From NCBI RefSeq assembly GCF_037038585.1, contig NC_092560.1, forward strand, positions 61,198,049-61,262,048: DNA of 64,000 nucleotides, written 5' to 3'. This document shows positions 1 to 14,200 of this stretch, in pieces. Within the stretch, counting starts at the first letter, position 1. Every line of letters begins with the position of its first letter. The notes under the pieces were generated by a model that had not been told where the DNA came from, did not search any database, and saw only the letters and a program-made list of their open reading frames with translations. Source of the stretch: Patagioenas fasciata. Taxonomy: Eukaryota; Chordata; Aves; Columbiformes; Columbidae. The translations under genes were made by a program, and so were the position numbers.

Positions 1-68
1 TGAGAGGTGAGGGTCTTTTAGACTTTGTTTGGGCAAACAGGAAAATCCATCATAAAAGAGCTGGCCAT

Positions 69-171
69 GAAAACAAACAAACAAAACAAACAAACAAACA
101 AACAAAAAACAAAAAAAACACAACCAAACAAACAAACAAAACAAAAACAAACAAACAAACAAACAAAAAAA
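69..171. repeat. (CAAA)n simple repeat
   Basis: About 100 bases of CAAA units with A-run and CCAAA interruptions. Confidence 0.93.
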
Positions 172-3100
172 CCCACCAAGTGATCATGAGTTGCTTTGCT
201 TTAAATGGAAGGACAAACAAAAGCAGCTCTGCAACACAGGCTCTCAGTTTCAGAGGGGTGAACTAAGAAACTCCAGGAGCTAGTTAATGAAGTCAAGTGG
301 ACTAAAGAGATAAGGAGTTATATAGGAAACCTGACATGTTTTTAAAACAAAAATGCAGCATTATTCATGGTTTACATTACCAATAGCTAGAACAATAAAC
401 TTAAAGGAAGTGGTGTTCAGATGTAATCCAGTGAACAGAGAGCTGTAAAAGGATACCTGCTCATGGAGAAGATGGGGGTGGGAGGGAAAGATTGACTAAA
501 ATATGTTTAAAATTCAGAAATTGTAAGGATAAAGCAAGAAGTAACAGGATACTTTATATCATAAACCATAGGGAGTTCTCCAGGCACATAAATGAAAAGT
601 AAATAAAAACAGAGGGGTAGAACTTCTATGACAAAAGACAGAAAAACAAAATAAATTAAAAACATAGAATAAGTTATCTGTGTAACATCTCCAAAACTAA
701 ACAGATATTTTCCCTCAGTTTCCGGCAAATTTTTGATGCTGAATACTAGAAAAAAATGCACAACCAAAATGGAGGAATGAGAATGAAAAGGATCACAATG
801 CAATTAGACTCAAAAATACCATTGAATTTAATATCTTGCTTAATGGGAACAGAGCAATCCACCTTGCAGAATTCTAAAACAAATATTTTTATTAAAAAAA
901 ATGCTGAGACAAGATGTATGCGTAGTCCTCTAGGCATTAAAGCTCTTTCTAAAATATTCAATACTTTGACTTATGTCCCTGCTTTGTACAAGTGAATTTA
1001 GAAGTTGATTGTATGAGTTTGTTAGAAGAGGTTCCCTAATCACTGAATTATGAAGTATTTTGGCTTGGTATTAAAGGATAGTCCTAGTCCCTCATTTCCT
1101 CCTTGAGAGTCAGTAAGTGGCTTTGGAATGAATTTAGTTCCCATTTTAGAACACTTAGTGGAATTTGTTGAGTGTCAAATATTTCAAACAATAAGTGGTG
1201 GCAAGTGTTAAAAAACCTAGTCCTGAATGCTTTCCACTGTCACTTGACAATGTCTATGTGGTTCTGACCATATGCTGACATCTACATTGTACTTAGAAAG
1301 CTGGGAATAAATATTGGAAATCTCTGTGAACCATTTAGGTTAGATGAGATGTACTTATGAAATTGTAAATCTTGTAAATCTATAAATATGTAATCCTTAC
1401 ATGGTAATGGGTATTTGAAGGCACAGTTTTGATTGCTGTTGAATGATAAAATGAAATTCAGCTTGAAGGCTCCTAGTTCTAGATCAAAGATCCTGCAGCC
1501 ATGAGTCACAATGTATGTTTGCATTATAAAAGCATCCAGTACTTCAGGTGCATTACAAAAATATTGCTTAATTAACTTTTTACCTATAGTTTTTATACAA
1601 ATGCTCTGCCTTTCCACAATTCTCATAAAAATCAAAAACCATGCATTTTGGCTCTGTGCTTTGGCTAATTTGACAGTAAGATTCTGCACCCATGCCTCAT
1701 CTAGAACCCACCTACATGTCTAGGAATTTGACTGTAAAGGCCTAATATGATAAAAAACACACGCACAATGATCAGGACATGATATAATGTGAACCGTTAT
1801 TAAAAAAAAAAAAAATTAAAACCAACCAAACTGAACCAAATCACTGGGAAAAAAATCTTTATATCTATGATTGTCCATGCTACTATAGTAGCACTGAGTT
1901 TCATTTTTTCATTTTTTCCAATTCAGAAACTGTTGGTGTCTATTAAGGCTACAGTGGTATCTTTGTAGTTGTTCTGATTCTCATTAGCTCTTTGCAGCAC
2001 TCCACTGTCAAGGAACAGTTGGAGGGATCAGAAGTGCACATTGCTGAATAACCAGACAGATTTGCGACACTGGATAACAAAGTTGCCATAGATATTAGTT
2101 TCCAGTATTGCATCTACAATCAAATTGTTATGTGACTGTCAATGTAAACATAAAATGTTATAGGTCTATAATTTTTGCAAAATGAGTGAAATCAGAATTC
2201 ACATAATGAAATCCTTGTTGGAATTTTAATGTAAACTCAAAGGGGCTTTTTTTTCAGATTTAAAAGAACATCTCGCTCCTCAAGTAGTTCAAGGAGCATG
2301 CATTGTAGAAAATAAAGTGCTTTTCTACCTCCACTTAAAAAAATTGGTATATTTAGTTTTCTACCTTCTAATATTTCAGTTTTTGTTACATCTGGAACCC
2401 AGCAAGATGAATCAATAGTATCAAATCTTCTCTCTGTGGCAACCCAGAGAGAACATGCTGTACCAGATATTATTATGAACCAGCTGCAGAAGCAGACCAA
2501 ATGCCTAGTTTGTCACAATTCACTGCAGTTGGTTATTTCATCTAGCAGGACTTATCTAGACATGCTTTGACAAGAGCTACTAAATGAGTAGCAGAAGTTG
2601 TTCATTCTAGTATTCTTTAGCAAAGTTGTTATTTACATCCATCTAATGATTTAATGGTTTTAAGCCTCCAGATTTTTCTTCCAGCTTTTTCTCTTGGTCT
2701 CCAGTTTCCCTGGAGTAGGTAAGAGTTTCTGCTTTACATCACAGAATAAGCCAGGTTTTGAACTCTCTTCTCATACCTGAAATCAAGTATTACAGTTAGA
2801 CTACAATAAAGCAGGTGTCAAGGGCAGTAAAGAAAAATAGAGCAGAAAAAAAATAGAGAAAAAAATGCAATGAGTCTGTAAAAACATGTCACTTCCACTA
2901 AGTATCTCTTCAGTGGATGCCCATGAATCCTTCTCTCTTGTCTCACAGTTGAATGCTGTGGTGCCTGTTACTATAATCACTGTTAGGAAGACAATTCAGA
3001 AGTGAGATTATTTGGGTATTTAAAATGGCAACTGGAAAACTTGAGCTGTAAAAAGTTGAACTAGCTACTGCTTAGAGACTGTTTGTTCTGTTCTGCTTAT

Positions 3101-3854
3101 TATCCATGATGGCAGCAAACAAATTCCTGTCTACATTAATTCTGATGATGACTTCTCCTATGATTATGAAATCCAAGTATGTTTTCACCACACAACTGTC
3201 AGACTTAATTTGGTGTAGCTCTTTAAAAAAAAAAAAAAAAAAAGGTTCTCTTCTTCAGCTAGCTGGACACTAGTTGTTTCAAATATACTTAGACCCATAT
3301 AAATCACCTCCTGCCATTTTTTGTTGTTTTTGCTAGAGCATCATGAGCTCATAAATCAGTAGACTTTTCACATTTTTAGGATTATCTCCAGAAAATCTTT
3401 ATAACCCTTAAGCTGACTCTCATGAGAGTGTTTGCCACACTTTAATGTCTTATGGGATAGTCTGCCTCCACACATTTAGATCACATGGCCAACCACTTCA
3501 AATGTACACTAGAGAAATCCCTGATGCATTTGTTCTTAGTAGGACTTCAGTGTCTGCTACCTCCTGCCACCAGAGAATTTCCATGGTCTTTGAGGCAACT
3601 TAAGGAGAAGTGAGAGTTTCTTAATGTGGCTGTGTGACAAAACACTGGAGATGTTACAATACTGTCTTGCAGGACTTAAGTTTTGTTCTCAGTTTGATGC
3701 CTCCTCTCCTCACAGTCTCATCCAGAGTCTTCCAAAACTCTTAAAGCCTTTGATAATCTGCGGTTTATTTCATCATGTGGGCGTGCATCTTATAAATGGT
3801 GCTTCTTAGTGAATGACTTAATCCAGTGCAGACAGCAAAAGCCTAATGGTGATG
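172..3854. other. Intergenic, no gene seen
   Basis: AT-rich sequence with an A13 run near 1,802 and an A19 run near 3,225-3,243. Reading frames are below 140 codons and resemble no known protein. Confidence 0.6.
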
Positions 3855-3992
3855 TTTTGATAAGTGTTTTTTATCTTTTTTAAAATGAAGGGCAGAAACA
3901 AAGACATCACACGTCCTATGGACTTTTGATAAGTGTTTTTTATCTTTTTTAAAATGAAGGATAGAAACACAGACATCACAAGTCCTATGGAC
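3855..3992. repeat. 69-bp tandem duplication
   Basis: Two adjacent 69-base copies (3,855-3,923 and 3,924-3,992) differ at four positions by my reading, about 94% identity. Each begins TTTTGATAAGTGTTTTTTAT and ends CCTATGGAC. Because 69 is a multiple of three, the minus-strand frame crossing it encodes a repeated peptide, but no gene is implied. Confidence 0.93.
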
Positions 3993-6900
3993 CTTACAGC
4001 TACCAATAGCACATTTTGTTTCAAGAGAGTGTTAGAATCACCTGCCTTATTGTTATGTGGAACCAATGGATCGGAAAAAGAGGAACCTAACACTGAGCTC
4101 ATGACACAGTGTTGTTAGTAAGACAAGAAAGGTCTTCAGAGAGACAGAGGATTTCATTAAAGATTCTTGGCTGAAATATCTTACTAGAAAAGGAGACTAG
4201 GTGAAGACAAAGTGCAACGATTTCCCCATTTTGGGGAAAAGACTGGGTAAATGAAAGGCAATTCATAACATAGGAAGAAAGGTAAGATAAAGGAAAATAG
4301 TTAAATCAAGATGAAAAATTGCCCTCCTTAAATATTTATGACTTAGATTGATAAGATTCTAATTCCTAACGGACAACTTGGAGACTAATGAGCTTTTAAT
4401 TGTCCTTGATGCAATTAAGGGTGATGGTCTTTTGCTAAATCCTGAGTTTCAGCCATAGTTTATGTAAGTCGTTCACATTACTCAACCTATAATGATGTAC
4501 TTGGCTTCATTGTTTGTGGTCTGGTTCTCATTTGTCTGGCATTACATTCTAGGATTGCAATGAGTCATATTTCCTTCATTTTTACAACAAAAAGCACTAG
4601 CATGTATTGCATGAGGCATCTCAAATGTATTCAATTGTTTGTGGCCTTCTTGTGCAGGCTTCTCAAGCAGGTGTATCCAGACATACACCTCTGCATTCAG
4701 AGGATAAAGAGGAGCTCCCTGCTATAATGTCGCTATAGTGACTCCTTTGCTATATAAAGGAAGACAGAATTATATTTGACGTTTTTAATGTAATTTGATT
4801 TTTTTTAGTCCAGGATGTTCCTGATTAGTTATTTGATGATAGTCCTTTATTTTTAACAAAGATTGAGATTTATTTCTTTCTTAGAACTTTATTTTTTTTT
4901 AAAGGCATGGAGGATAAATCTGTAGTCAAACTATACTATGTAGGTGAAGCCAAAAATTGCATATAATCTACTTGGCAGTGCCTACAGCAAACTTTGCTTA
5001 ACCTTTATTCAGACAAAGCACTACTAAAGTTGATAAGTCTTTTACCTGAAGTAGGAAGGCAAGAGTTGACCACTGTGGTGTTACAGTATATTTTTGCTTA
5101 TGAAAAAACAACTGCTATAAATTTTAATTGTCTTTAGGTCAATTAGTATTTTTGCTGTAAGGCATAAAAAGGAGGCTCCAAATGTTGATGTTAATAAAAT
5201 GAACTGGATTCAAGAATTTTAATAGACTTTGGGATATTACTTTTATGTTTATTCAGACAGCAAAAGCAATAGTGTAAACTTCAGCATACGCTAACCAAAG
5301 AATGTACTCAGACTCCCCTGACAGTCTATACTTCAACAGGAAGAAAAAAATACTAGAGAAAAAAAGAGATTAACTGTAAGCAGGTACAGAGTTTTTTGAA
5401 AAATAGAATGATTAATTTTTCTGCTGGGCCTGAGATAAGACAGAATTCAAAGGGACCTTGAATTTAATTCCTACACTCTAGATTCCTATGGACATTCCGT
5501 TAGGTGGGTCATTCCAAATTGGTAGGCAGTGGCGAAGAGGGTAGAAGAGGACATCAAAAAGATCTAGCAGAGACAAATGATTTTTGAGAGAAGAAAGCAT
5601 GTTCTTCTGCTTTGGATGGAGAATATTCATCCCAGGATGCTAATACTAAGTAGGACTTAGCTAGCAGGGTGAGCTCAGAGGTGCTGTATTATCATTACAG
5701 AAGCAGAGGACTCTGAATTTGACTGACACTGAGAAGCAAGCTAGTGAAGCATGAGAAATCACATTTTGGCAACAAACAGATTTTCTGTGCGCTTGTAAAG
5801 ACTCAGTCACATAATAGTTTTAGTTCTACAAGTAATTAAACTAGAAAATGTAACTATTCTCAATTATGTTTAGCTAGAATCTCAAAATCAAATCAAATCA
5901 GGAAAACAACAACAACAAAAAGAGATGTCCTTGAGATCCTGAACTACAGACTACAGCAGCTAGATGTGTGGCACCAAAATGTTGTGGTCAGGGTCGGCAA
6001 AAACTGATCCTCTGTGTATAAATAAAGGGACAAACCTACACAAAATACTCACCAGGAGGTTTTGAATAAAGACTATGCTGAAATAGCTCTATCTTAGTTA
6101 TACATGGACAGATTTATTGTTGACAACGGGAATTCAAAAAAGTCTGTAAGATGATCTAATGATCATTCTGTCAACAAAAAAGATAGTCCTAGACATTATT
6201 GCTTTCTCTGATCATTGCCATGGTTTTAATAGTAGTTGTGTATTTCTTCAAATATCAAAACATGTTCTATCTTCCTGCAGTGTCCAACAAATTAACTAGG
6301 ATCAGAAGTCCTCCTGACTGTGGAGAAAGCTTGAGCGTATGCCTGCAAGCTGTTGCTGGTTTATTCTGTTCTTTTATTTTCTTTTTCTGTGGTACCCTCA
6401 GCACTGACCCTTGAAAACCAGGTACAAAAACTCTTATTCGTTTTTCTTTTCTACAAATAAATGGCCAATAACAAAGATAAATACAGAAGACTGGATAGCC
6501 ATTGCCCTGATTCTTTGTAGTGGTTCACAATAATCTTATGCAAAATTCAATTGGTTCCTGGAGTTTGACTGTATGTCATTATTGATGCATTTCCTGGGCT
6601 CCCAGTTCAAATTCACTCAATCAGTCCCCTGAGTAACACCAAGGATTCCAGATCTGTTTCTCCAAGGCACATTGCTCCAAAACCAGTATATGCTTTCTGA
6701 GCAATTACTCTAGAAGCACACCAAAAGAAACTTTACATCCTGACATTTGAATTTATAATGTAGATGATCCTGAGATTTCAATAAGCAATGCAAAGTGATG
6801 CTGGTGAAAGCAATCTGCTTTTAAACTGTTAAGTACAATTAACTTGTAGCCAAGAGAAAGGCTTCCCCTTCCCTTTTCAAGGTCACTTCAGCTGGCTTCA

Positions 6901-8639
6901 GCTTAGGCTTCATGGTTATTATTTTCCCATGAGGACAATGAGGCAGGTCTATATTCCTCATTCCATTATGCAATTCACCTTGACATGCTTTTTACATTTG
7001 AAACTGTCCTAAAAATCTAAAATATGATAGTCATGTTACATAGATGTTTTATTTTCAGAATAGCATTAACAGGAACATTAGAGTTTCAGAAGAGTGATAA
7101 AAGTAAAAACACAGATTACATAATGTAGTTTAAAGAATCTGCAAAGAATTAGTTGGAACTGTAAATACACTCAGATGGACTAATTTTGAATCAGAAGGAG
7201 ATCACTAAGATTCACATTTCATATGGGCAAAACTCTACTTTCCCATCTCAAATGAGTACCCCACAGGAGTCAGTGAACCAAGAGAAGAGTAATTTTGTTT
7301 ATGCAGGGCTTACAGAGAAGATGAATATCTTCTATCTGCATATTCCATGCTCTTTTTTTCTTAGGACAGACATGAAAGCTATTCTTCCAACAACAATTAT
7401 TTAGAATCCTATCTCAAGCTGCCTCCTTCTTGAACTGACTGATTTGTAGTATCGGGGCCAAGAATGGTGAAAATTGAATAGAAAGCACCATCAGTCATCC
7501 AAAGCAGAATTGTAGGATTAGAAAACTAAGGTAGCCTCATCCTAGGACATCCAGCACCTCCAAAGCAAAGAAGTTTGTGCAAAGACCAGTTCCAAAGGCA
7601 ATGTCATCACATGGTCATAAAAACCTTTCTAGATTTCTGCAGCTCTCCACTCTACTATGTGTAAAGTTAACACTGAAAAGATACAACACATTGCTGGCTT
7701 ACACGTCGGAGAGGATCGGGGGTCCAGTGGGTTTAACTGTAACTAATCTTCACATAATGTGAGGTTTCCACCCAAGGCTGATGTGTCCCACAGGAGAGGA
7801 AGCCATTGTAAGTTTCAGATGTGAATCCCAACTTTGATCTTAAACTAAGGAATTTGAAAAAGACAAGTTCAGTAATTAAGGATACTTTATGTTCCATTCT
7901 CATAACTTCGAGGAGGCTTCATATTATACAGAATTCTAACTAGTAGCAGCTTATGGACATTTTTTTCAAACTGTATCATTTTTCAAGTTTTCTCTTTCTC
8001 TGTGACACAAGATAAATACATGCAATTTTAAATATATCATATAACTCTATGGCTTTTTCAGCTAGTACCACAAAGAACGATTTGTAAGATTAATAATTAG
8101 TCTAAATTCTTAGTCCAGCAAGATCATTTAAAAGAAATGTCCTCTTTACCTTATTCTTTATCAAATAGTCAAAATAATTATTGAAATAAAATACTTATTA
8201 AAATTTAGTGTATTAAATATAAAAATACAAGTGCCAATAAACACCAATAATATAGGATGCCTCCAAAACAAAGTAACACTCTCCACGTTGAAACTCCTTT
8301 ACAGAATAATAAAGATTAGAAGAGTTACAAAAATAACCTGCTGTTGTCTCTTCGTGTTATATTCACTAGTACAACCTGAATGGCTCTTCAGAAATAAGGA
8401 AAAACTGGGTGCCACGGAGATGCACCAGGACCAATTCAAGCAAAGGATAAGCTCAAATGAACTATATTTTGTGACAATGTCAAAACCGGACAACAGAAAA
8501 CAACAAAAAGAGGAGCAATCCAAAATCAATCAAAACTCCAATAACATTTAACCTACTACAAGTTCATTGTACCCATCAGGGTATTATTACTGCATCTAGA
8601 CACACAAGAATGATTATCCAAAATGCACACACTTACAAC
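3993..8639. other. Intergenic, no gene seen
   Basis: AT-rich sequence with no supported gene. A motif-rich stretch around 4,360-4,660 is discussed as a separate candidate. Confidence 0.6.
4360..4660. promoter_or_regulatory. Candidate conserved non-coding element
   Basis: Non-repetitive AT-rich stretch with TTTTAATTGTCC, GCAATTAAG and CTAATGAGC homeodomain-type cores, and two ATTGTTTGTGG copies (about 4,510 and 4,634). Function is inferred from motif content only. Confidence 0.2.
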
Positions 8640-9480
8640 AGAGAAACTCTTTCAAGTGTGCCTGGAAGATATGATCGCTAACTCAAAGGAGATGAGGGCT
8701 CTCTCAAGGATATATCCAGAAGAAATAATCACTCACCAGGGAGGGCAGGTGAGGGCACTAAATCTCAGGAAGTTTCCTTAGACGGCATCCCACTCTAAGG
8801 GGAGAGGTACCCATCAGTACCCATCAGTCTGAGAAGACTGACTCAAATGTGACCTCTGGCAGGGGCCCCATTCGTAACCTGGTTGGATCAGAGGTGTCGT
8901 CATACATTGCCACAGTCCAGAAGCTTCTCTGGGCTCTGTTGACTGAAGGGTCCCACCTCTCTCACTTGTCTGCCCAAGGAGCGTACATGACTGAAGTCAT
9001 TGTACCCGGGTGGATACATGATGGTCAGCACCCAACCAAAGTGCATATATGACAATGGTCACGGTGGGGCACAAGATGTGCAAAGAGAATGGCTGCCATG
9101 TTGGAAGCTCTGGTCTTTATCAGGGTGAGTGCACCTGCCACACTGGGACACTCGGGTGGGATAGGGTGCAAGTGGTTATCCTCACTAACAGACATGAGAG
9201 TCCGTCTCTCAGTCCTACAGATTTTGAAGTGTTAGTGGAATGGTCAAGGCCCCCCTTACAGCTCTACTCCTTGGCTGGAGGTTTCTGACCACCTCCCGCA
9301 GTACCTTCATACTTGAAAGCCCCTCGTTTACAAGAGCATCTACTGTAACACAGAGGAGATACAGAACTGTAATATCCCTTAATCTAGTCCCAGATACCGA
9401 CAAAAATGGCATACCCTGTTCTTTTTGGGTGAAGCTTCAGATGATACATAGATAAATCCATGATGCCCTAAGCAGAGAAA
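8640..9480. repeat. Unidentified GC-richer block, possible degraded LTR-type repeat
   Basis: Composition and texture differ from the AT-rich flanks: more GC, TGGGAC/GGGTGG-like runs and many short overlapping open frames broken by stops on both strands (8,849-9,052, 9,049-9,288, 9,215-9,412, 9,240-9,455). It includes a tandem TACCCATCAG pair at about 8,808-8,827 and ends at an A14 run. I suspect an old interspersed element, perhaps a retroviral-type LTR or its neighbouring sequence, but I cannot see definite LTR ends, a primer-binding site or target duplications. Confidence 0.3.
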
Positions 9481-11059
9481 AAAAAAAAAAATCACCACTG
9501 ATGTGAAAAAATGTCTCTTCCTGTATCATGTCTCCTCCACACACAGAACTATCATAGCTCAATTACAAAGCAAAGATGAAGAAGGATGATCTCTGAATAT
9601 ACTACACCCATGTAAGAAAGGGAATACTGAAGTAGCAAATGCATAGTTTTACCAAAGAAACACACCTCAAAATTGAGTCTCTTTCTGTCAATATAGAGTT
9701 TGCAGCAAGAAATGTAAATATAAAAATATTTTGATGCTTAAAAGGTTTCAGTAGGCATACTGCTCTTTTCTTTCCTCTGTGTTTTTCTCAAGAGAGAGAG
9801 ATTCTTAGTGAAAAGAAGCACTGCATTATGGAAAATTAACTGAAGAGGTTTGCCTAAAATAAAGTAGTAGCACAAAGCTGAGCAATCATAGGCATGAATG
9901 CTCACAAAACAGTTCAGTCTTTCCAAGGCTAAGTTACGAGAGCCTCACTCAGAGAAAAAAAAAAAAAGGAAAAAAAAAAAAAAAAGGCAGCATCAAAAGC
10001 AGAAGATTAAATTTGTTCACAAAGCTCTTGGAATGATTCTAGCTGGAATCCAAATCTCTAAGCTTTTGGCCCAGAAGAGAGAACACCAGTAAACCCATGC
10101 TAGCTTTCACAGCAGTTTGCTTGTACAGTCTGACTAGAGTTTAGCTTGTAGGATCCAAACACAGTTGAGCAACATTTGATTATGATTATTTTATTTGATT
10201 TTCTGAAGTATTTGCACAATATTCTTTTTACTTTGAAGATACCTCACTTCAAGCTGTTCAGCTTTTATCCAACAAAGTCAAACACAATTTCTTTTTATGA
10301 AACACTGTAAATATAGAAAGCTGTAAATTAAGTTGCTTTGGAACAGAGAAAGCAATTTTAAGAAATGTCAAGTGATGTATCTAGCTTCGAAATCACTCTC
10401 CACAGGAAGAAACAGGACTTTCCTTATGTTCCTGCCACAATTGGAAGCAAAAACCCTAATTCAATTCAAGCCAGAGAAAAATAAAATCACTATGCATTTG
10501 CATTATAGCACATACCAGTAGACGGAAGAAATTACTGAGGAAAAGATGAATTGTTTATACGATCACAAAACTTAGGTATTAGCTTAAGTATTATCAGTAC
10601 ACTCAATTTTTTTTAAGTTATGAACCAATGTTTTAACTGTACCTCTCCCTAAAATAATCACTTACAAGTTCGTACTACCAGTTACACACCACAGTGTTTT
10701 TTGAACTATCTTAATAAAACTAAATAATAAAACAATTATCCAAGAAAACACATATATTACAAAACTGATATGAATGGGTCTGTTAATGATACAAGCAATT
10801 CTTGCTTTTAGTGTGCCTTTCATACACTGAACCATCATTTCACTCTAAGCAGACCTGAAAGGTATTCCTCTGTGTAGGCTGGTAACCATTCAAACCTTAC
10901 TGTGAGTAAAGGTTATGGAGCGCACGTTTCCAAACTGGCTTGCTAAGCAGAGTTTGAATAGTTTCCCAAACAATGGTGATGGGTTATCCGAGTTGAAGCA
11001 CTTCTACATAAGCAGTTCCAACTTATCCCTACTGGATATCACTGTTATGCCAGGGAGGT
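9481..11059. other. Intergenic, no gene seen
   Basis: AT-rich sequence with an A-rich tract at 9,954-9,985 (two long A runs split by GG) and an A14 run near 9,478-9,491. No coding or RNA gene support. Confidence 0.6.
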
Positions 11060-11213
11060 AATCACAGCTCCAAGCCTGACAGTGTTCAAGAAGAGACTGG
11101 ACAACACCCTCAGACACATGGGGTGAACTGTGGGGTTGTCCTGTGAAGGGACAGGAGCTGGACTCGATGATCCTTGTGGGTCCCTTCCAACTCAGGATAT
11201 TCTATTATTCTAC
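11060..11213 (+). mobile_element. CR1 LINE 3'-end fragment
   Basis: Ends with the hallmark CR1 tail: GGACTCGATGATCCTTGTGG, then a TCCCTTCCAACTC block and octamer-like ATTCTATT-ATTCTA. Upstream it matches the usual 3' UTR order, with a TTCAAGAAGAGACTGGACAA-type segment and then a GGGGTTGTCCTGTGAAGG-type segment. About 150 bases remain, so this is the typical 5'-truncated copy, old and without coding capacity. The 5' limit is approximate. CR1 is the dominant LINE of birds and reptiles. Confidence 0.88.
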
Positions 11214-14200
11214 TGTGCCCCTGCTGTGTGCTGTAGAGGTCATCTTTCGGCTATCTGTGTGATTTGCAGCTTTTGATGCAAGAATACAACCAGCACTGGA
11301 ACCTGCTGTTCAGGCTCAGCACATGGGAGCAGGGCCAAGGCAAGGAAGTTTGCTCAGAGGAGGGAGTAGAAATATTCTATATAGTCTTAAGGTTACAACA
11401 GCCTTGGCAAGGCAGCTGGGTCTGAATGTGAACTGGCAATGAGAAGGCAGGACCTTAGTGGTGGGGTCCTGACTTAAGGGGTTTGTAGGAGAAAGATGGC
11501 AAGAAGGGGAGAGAGATGTTAGGCTTAAATTTCATACACACAAACTGCATAAAACAGAAGCAACCAGATTTTGAAAAAGTGGTCTGGTAAAAGAAAAAAT
11601 AGAAGGCAAATTTGGGGATATATGTAAAATGTTATTTGCTCAGAACAAGTAATGAAATAGTCCTATAGCGTGCTGGTCAAGTGGGTAAACTTCCGAAAGG
11701 TCAAAGCCCTAGAAATCACATAATCTTATTTCCACAAAATATGCAAAGTAATTTTTATTCTACATTAGTCTTTCCAGGCTATGTATGTGCAGGTACTTGT
11801 ATAGTGAATTGCCTAAAAATTCTGTGAAAGTGATTTCTGAAAAATGCAACTGTATCTGCCCTAATGTGTTTGATTCCACTGTCTACTTAGTAGAAATGTT
11901 CCTGTGGGTTTACACTGCCTTCTGGTTATCACTGGCGTTCATTGTGTTTTTGATTCTTCTCAGATGCATTTTTTTGGGCAATATAAAACAGCTGGTCATG
12001 CTTTGTAGATTAATAACATATCTGAGAAATGTATACATAGGCCTCCATTAACCTGGTGCTCAAAACAGTATTGAAGTTCAAATTAAACAGCTGTTGAGAC
12101 CAAGTCAGTGATGATACAGCTAGAGCATTTCACTGCCCGAGTAGTATGTATATAACCTCAGAAGTTATCTCCTAGTATTACAAGTCCTGATGATCAATAC
12201 ATTTGCATAATGACACCTGAAGACTCGTAACTACCTCATAGCATAGAGCTTGCTTGTTGAAATTAAGTTATTCATTAGGACATTACAAATAAGCATCCTG
12301 CTAGCACAAGCCTATTTCAATCTGCTTCTACATAATATGAACAGAAAAAAGACACACTAGAAAAGGCAACAGTGTGAAAAACGGTAGATTTTGATACCCA
12401 AACTTCTGATTACAGCCCATTTCCTACCACTCTTCCCTTTTATCTAGATAAAAGTATCTATAGGACTTTTCTTTTTGTCCAAACTCTTGAAATTCAAACA
12501 GTGTGTCTCCTGACTAGCTTTTGTTAGTTTTCTGCTAAATTTCTGGCAGACACCATTGCTTGTTCTTTGAGGTTATCAGCAACTTTTAGCCAGAGCTGTC
12601 AGCTACAAGGAGATCTCTCAAGTCCTGAGCAATTTCTCTTCCACAAGCCATCTCCTATTAGGCATAAAACATGCTGAGATAGTTCCAAATTCTCTCTTCA
12701 TCTTTCTGAGATGTTTCTTAAATCTCTGCACCAGGTCCTCAACAAAGGAATGACCTCTTGTTTTTGGAATCAACAAGAATAAACTGTTTAGTTTCTTAAT
12801 TACTGAGCAAGGCTCTCTCCAAAAGACACTAAGTTTGGAATTATTTTCCTGGCTACTTTTCCTAATCAAGAGCCAAGCATTTTCTGCTCCCTGGATGGGC
12901 ACATAATTCTTTTCATTTCTTTCAGGCTTCTACTGTCTCTACTTGCAGCTCAGAACTGCCTCATATTCAGGAATATTGTATTTAAGGCAGAGATATAACA
13001 ACACTGCAACAACAGCTACCTAGAGAGGACTCTGATAACTATCAATGCCTTTTGCTAAGCCATAGGAAATCAAAAGTGCAAAAATAAGCTCTGGGAAAGC
13101 ACTGGATAATAAACCACTAGCAAAGATAACAAATGTTATTTTATACTCTAGAATTTATAGTCTTCACCAAGACTTTAGCATTTAATTTGTAGCCTCCAAA
13201 CTCCACACCAATCAAGCTCAATTTATTCAAGTGCAAATCCCACAGCAACTTTTAGCATTGCATAAAAGTAATTTCCCATACAGAAGCCACAAGTGACTAG
13301 GATCAATTTAGAAATTTAAATACAATCTAGTTCATAAAAATCCTTTCTTCACCAATTCAAATCCTTTCTGCTGGTCCTCTGTCAAAAGTCACTCAGTCAT
13401 TTGGTACTACAATGGCATTGCCCATTCATCCAAATCATATACAAATCTTCTGGACTTTCAAACCGGTTCCATTTCTTCCAGTCTTGGTTAGTTCTGTAAT
13501 TGGAGGTGCAGTAGAACAGATGACATTACCTTAAACTTATTTTTTCTTCCTGTGTGTTAAAGTGTGAACTCTAAAATGGAAACATGCATTTGGTTACCAT
13601 TAGTTCCTGCCAAATAGCTCTCCTGTGTTCAATATAAACAACTGCAATAATCTAAGTACTTGAAAACATCTTCCATTCTCGAAAATTTCGGTTAGATCAC
13701 TTACTGCTCACCAGAAAATCCAAAAAGCATTTCATGGTGAGTTTTACCTCACTTTACTTATAGCCAGAAATAAAATATATTACATATTTTACTCCCAAAG
13801 TTTTCATGGTCTGATACAGGAGAAAGCTGTTAACTTTCTTGAACTACCTGTGCATTAGGGATCAGGGTCAACACATGACCTCCAGTTTCTGTCATACTTT
13901 TAGAATTATTACTTTAAAGGTTGTCTAATCAGCTTGTTATTTAGTTTCTTTCGTTGTTAGGTGATACACCATAAAATCCTCCAGAGCGTCTTTCTATCAA
14001 TAATGCACTCTGTTTTAAGCTTGTCCTAGTAATGCACCAGATCAAATCTCTGAAGTTTTTTGTTATTTTGGAAAATATAATAATGTATGCTGAGAACTGT
14101 AGCTAAAATTACTGCTTCCTGCTTTTACAGTTCTCTCTTCCAAGGCATCCTCTAGAGCCCTGTCTCATGGTGGCTTCACAGCTCTTGTTCTCCTGCCATT

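Noticed and set aside
3818..4102. Minus-strand frame encoding a repeated hydrophobic peptide
   Set aside because: The repeat is explained by the 69-bp DNA duplication; there is no other gene evidence.
12618..12902. 94-codon minus-strand frame with a basic, helical-looking peptide
   Set aside because: No family resemblance, no splice context and a length within chance expectation.
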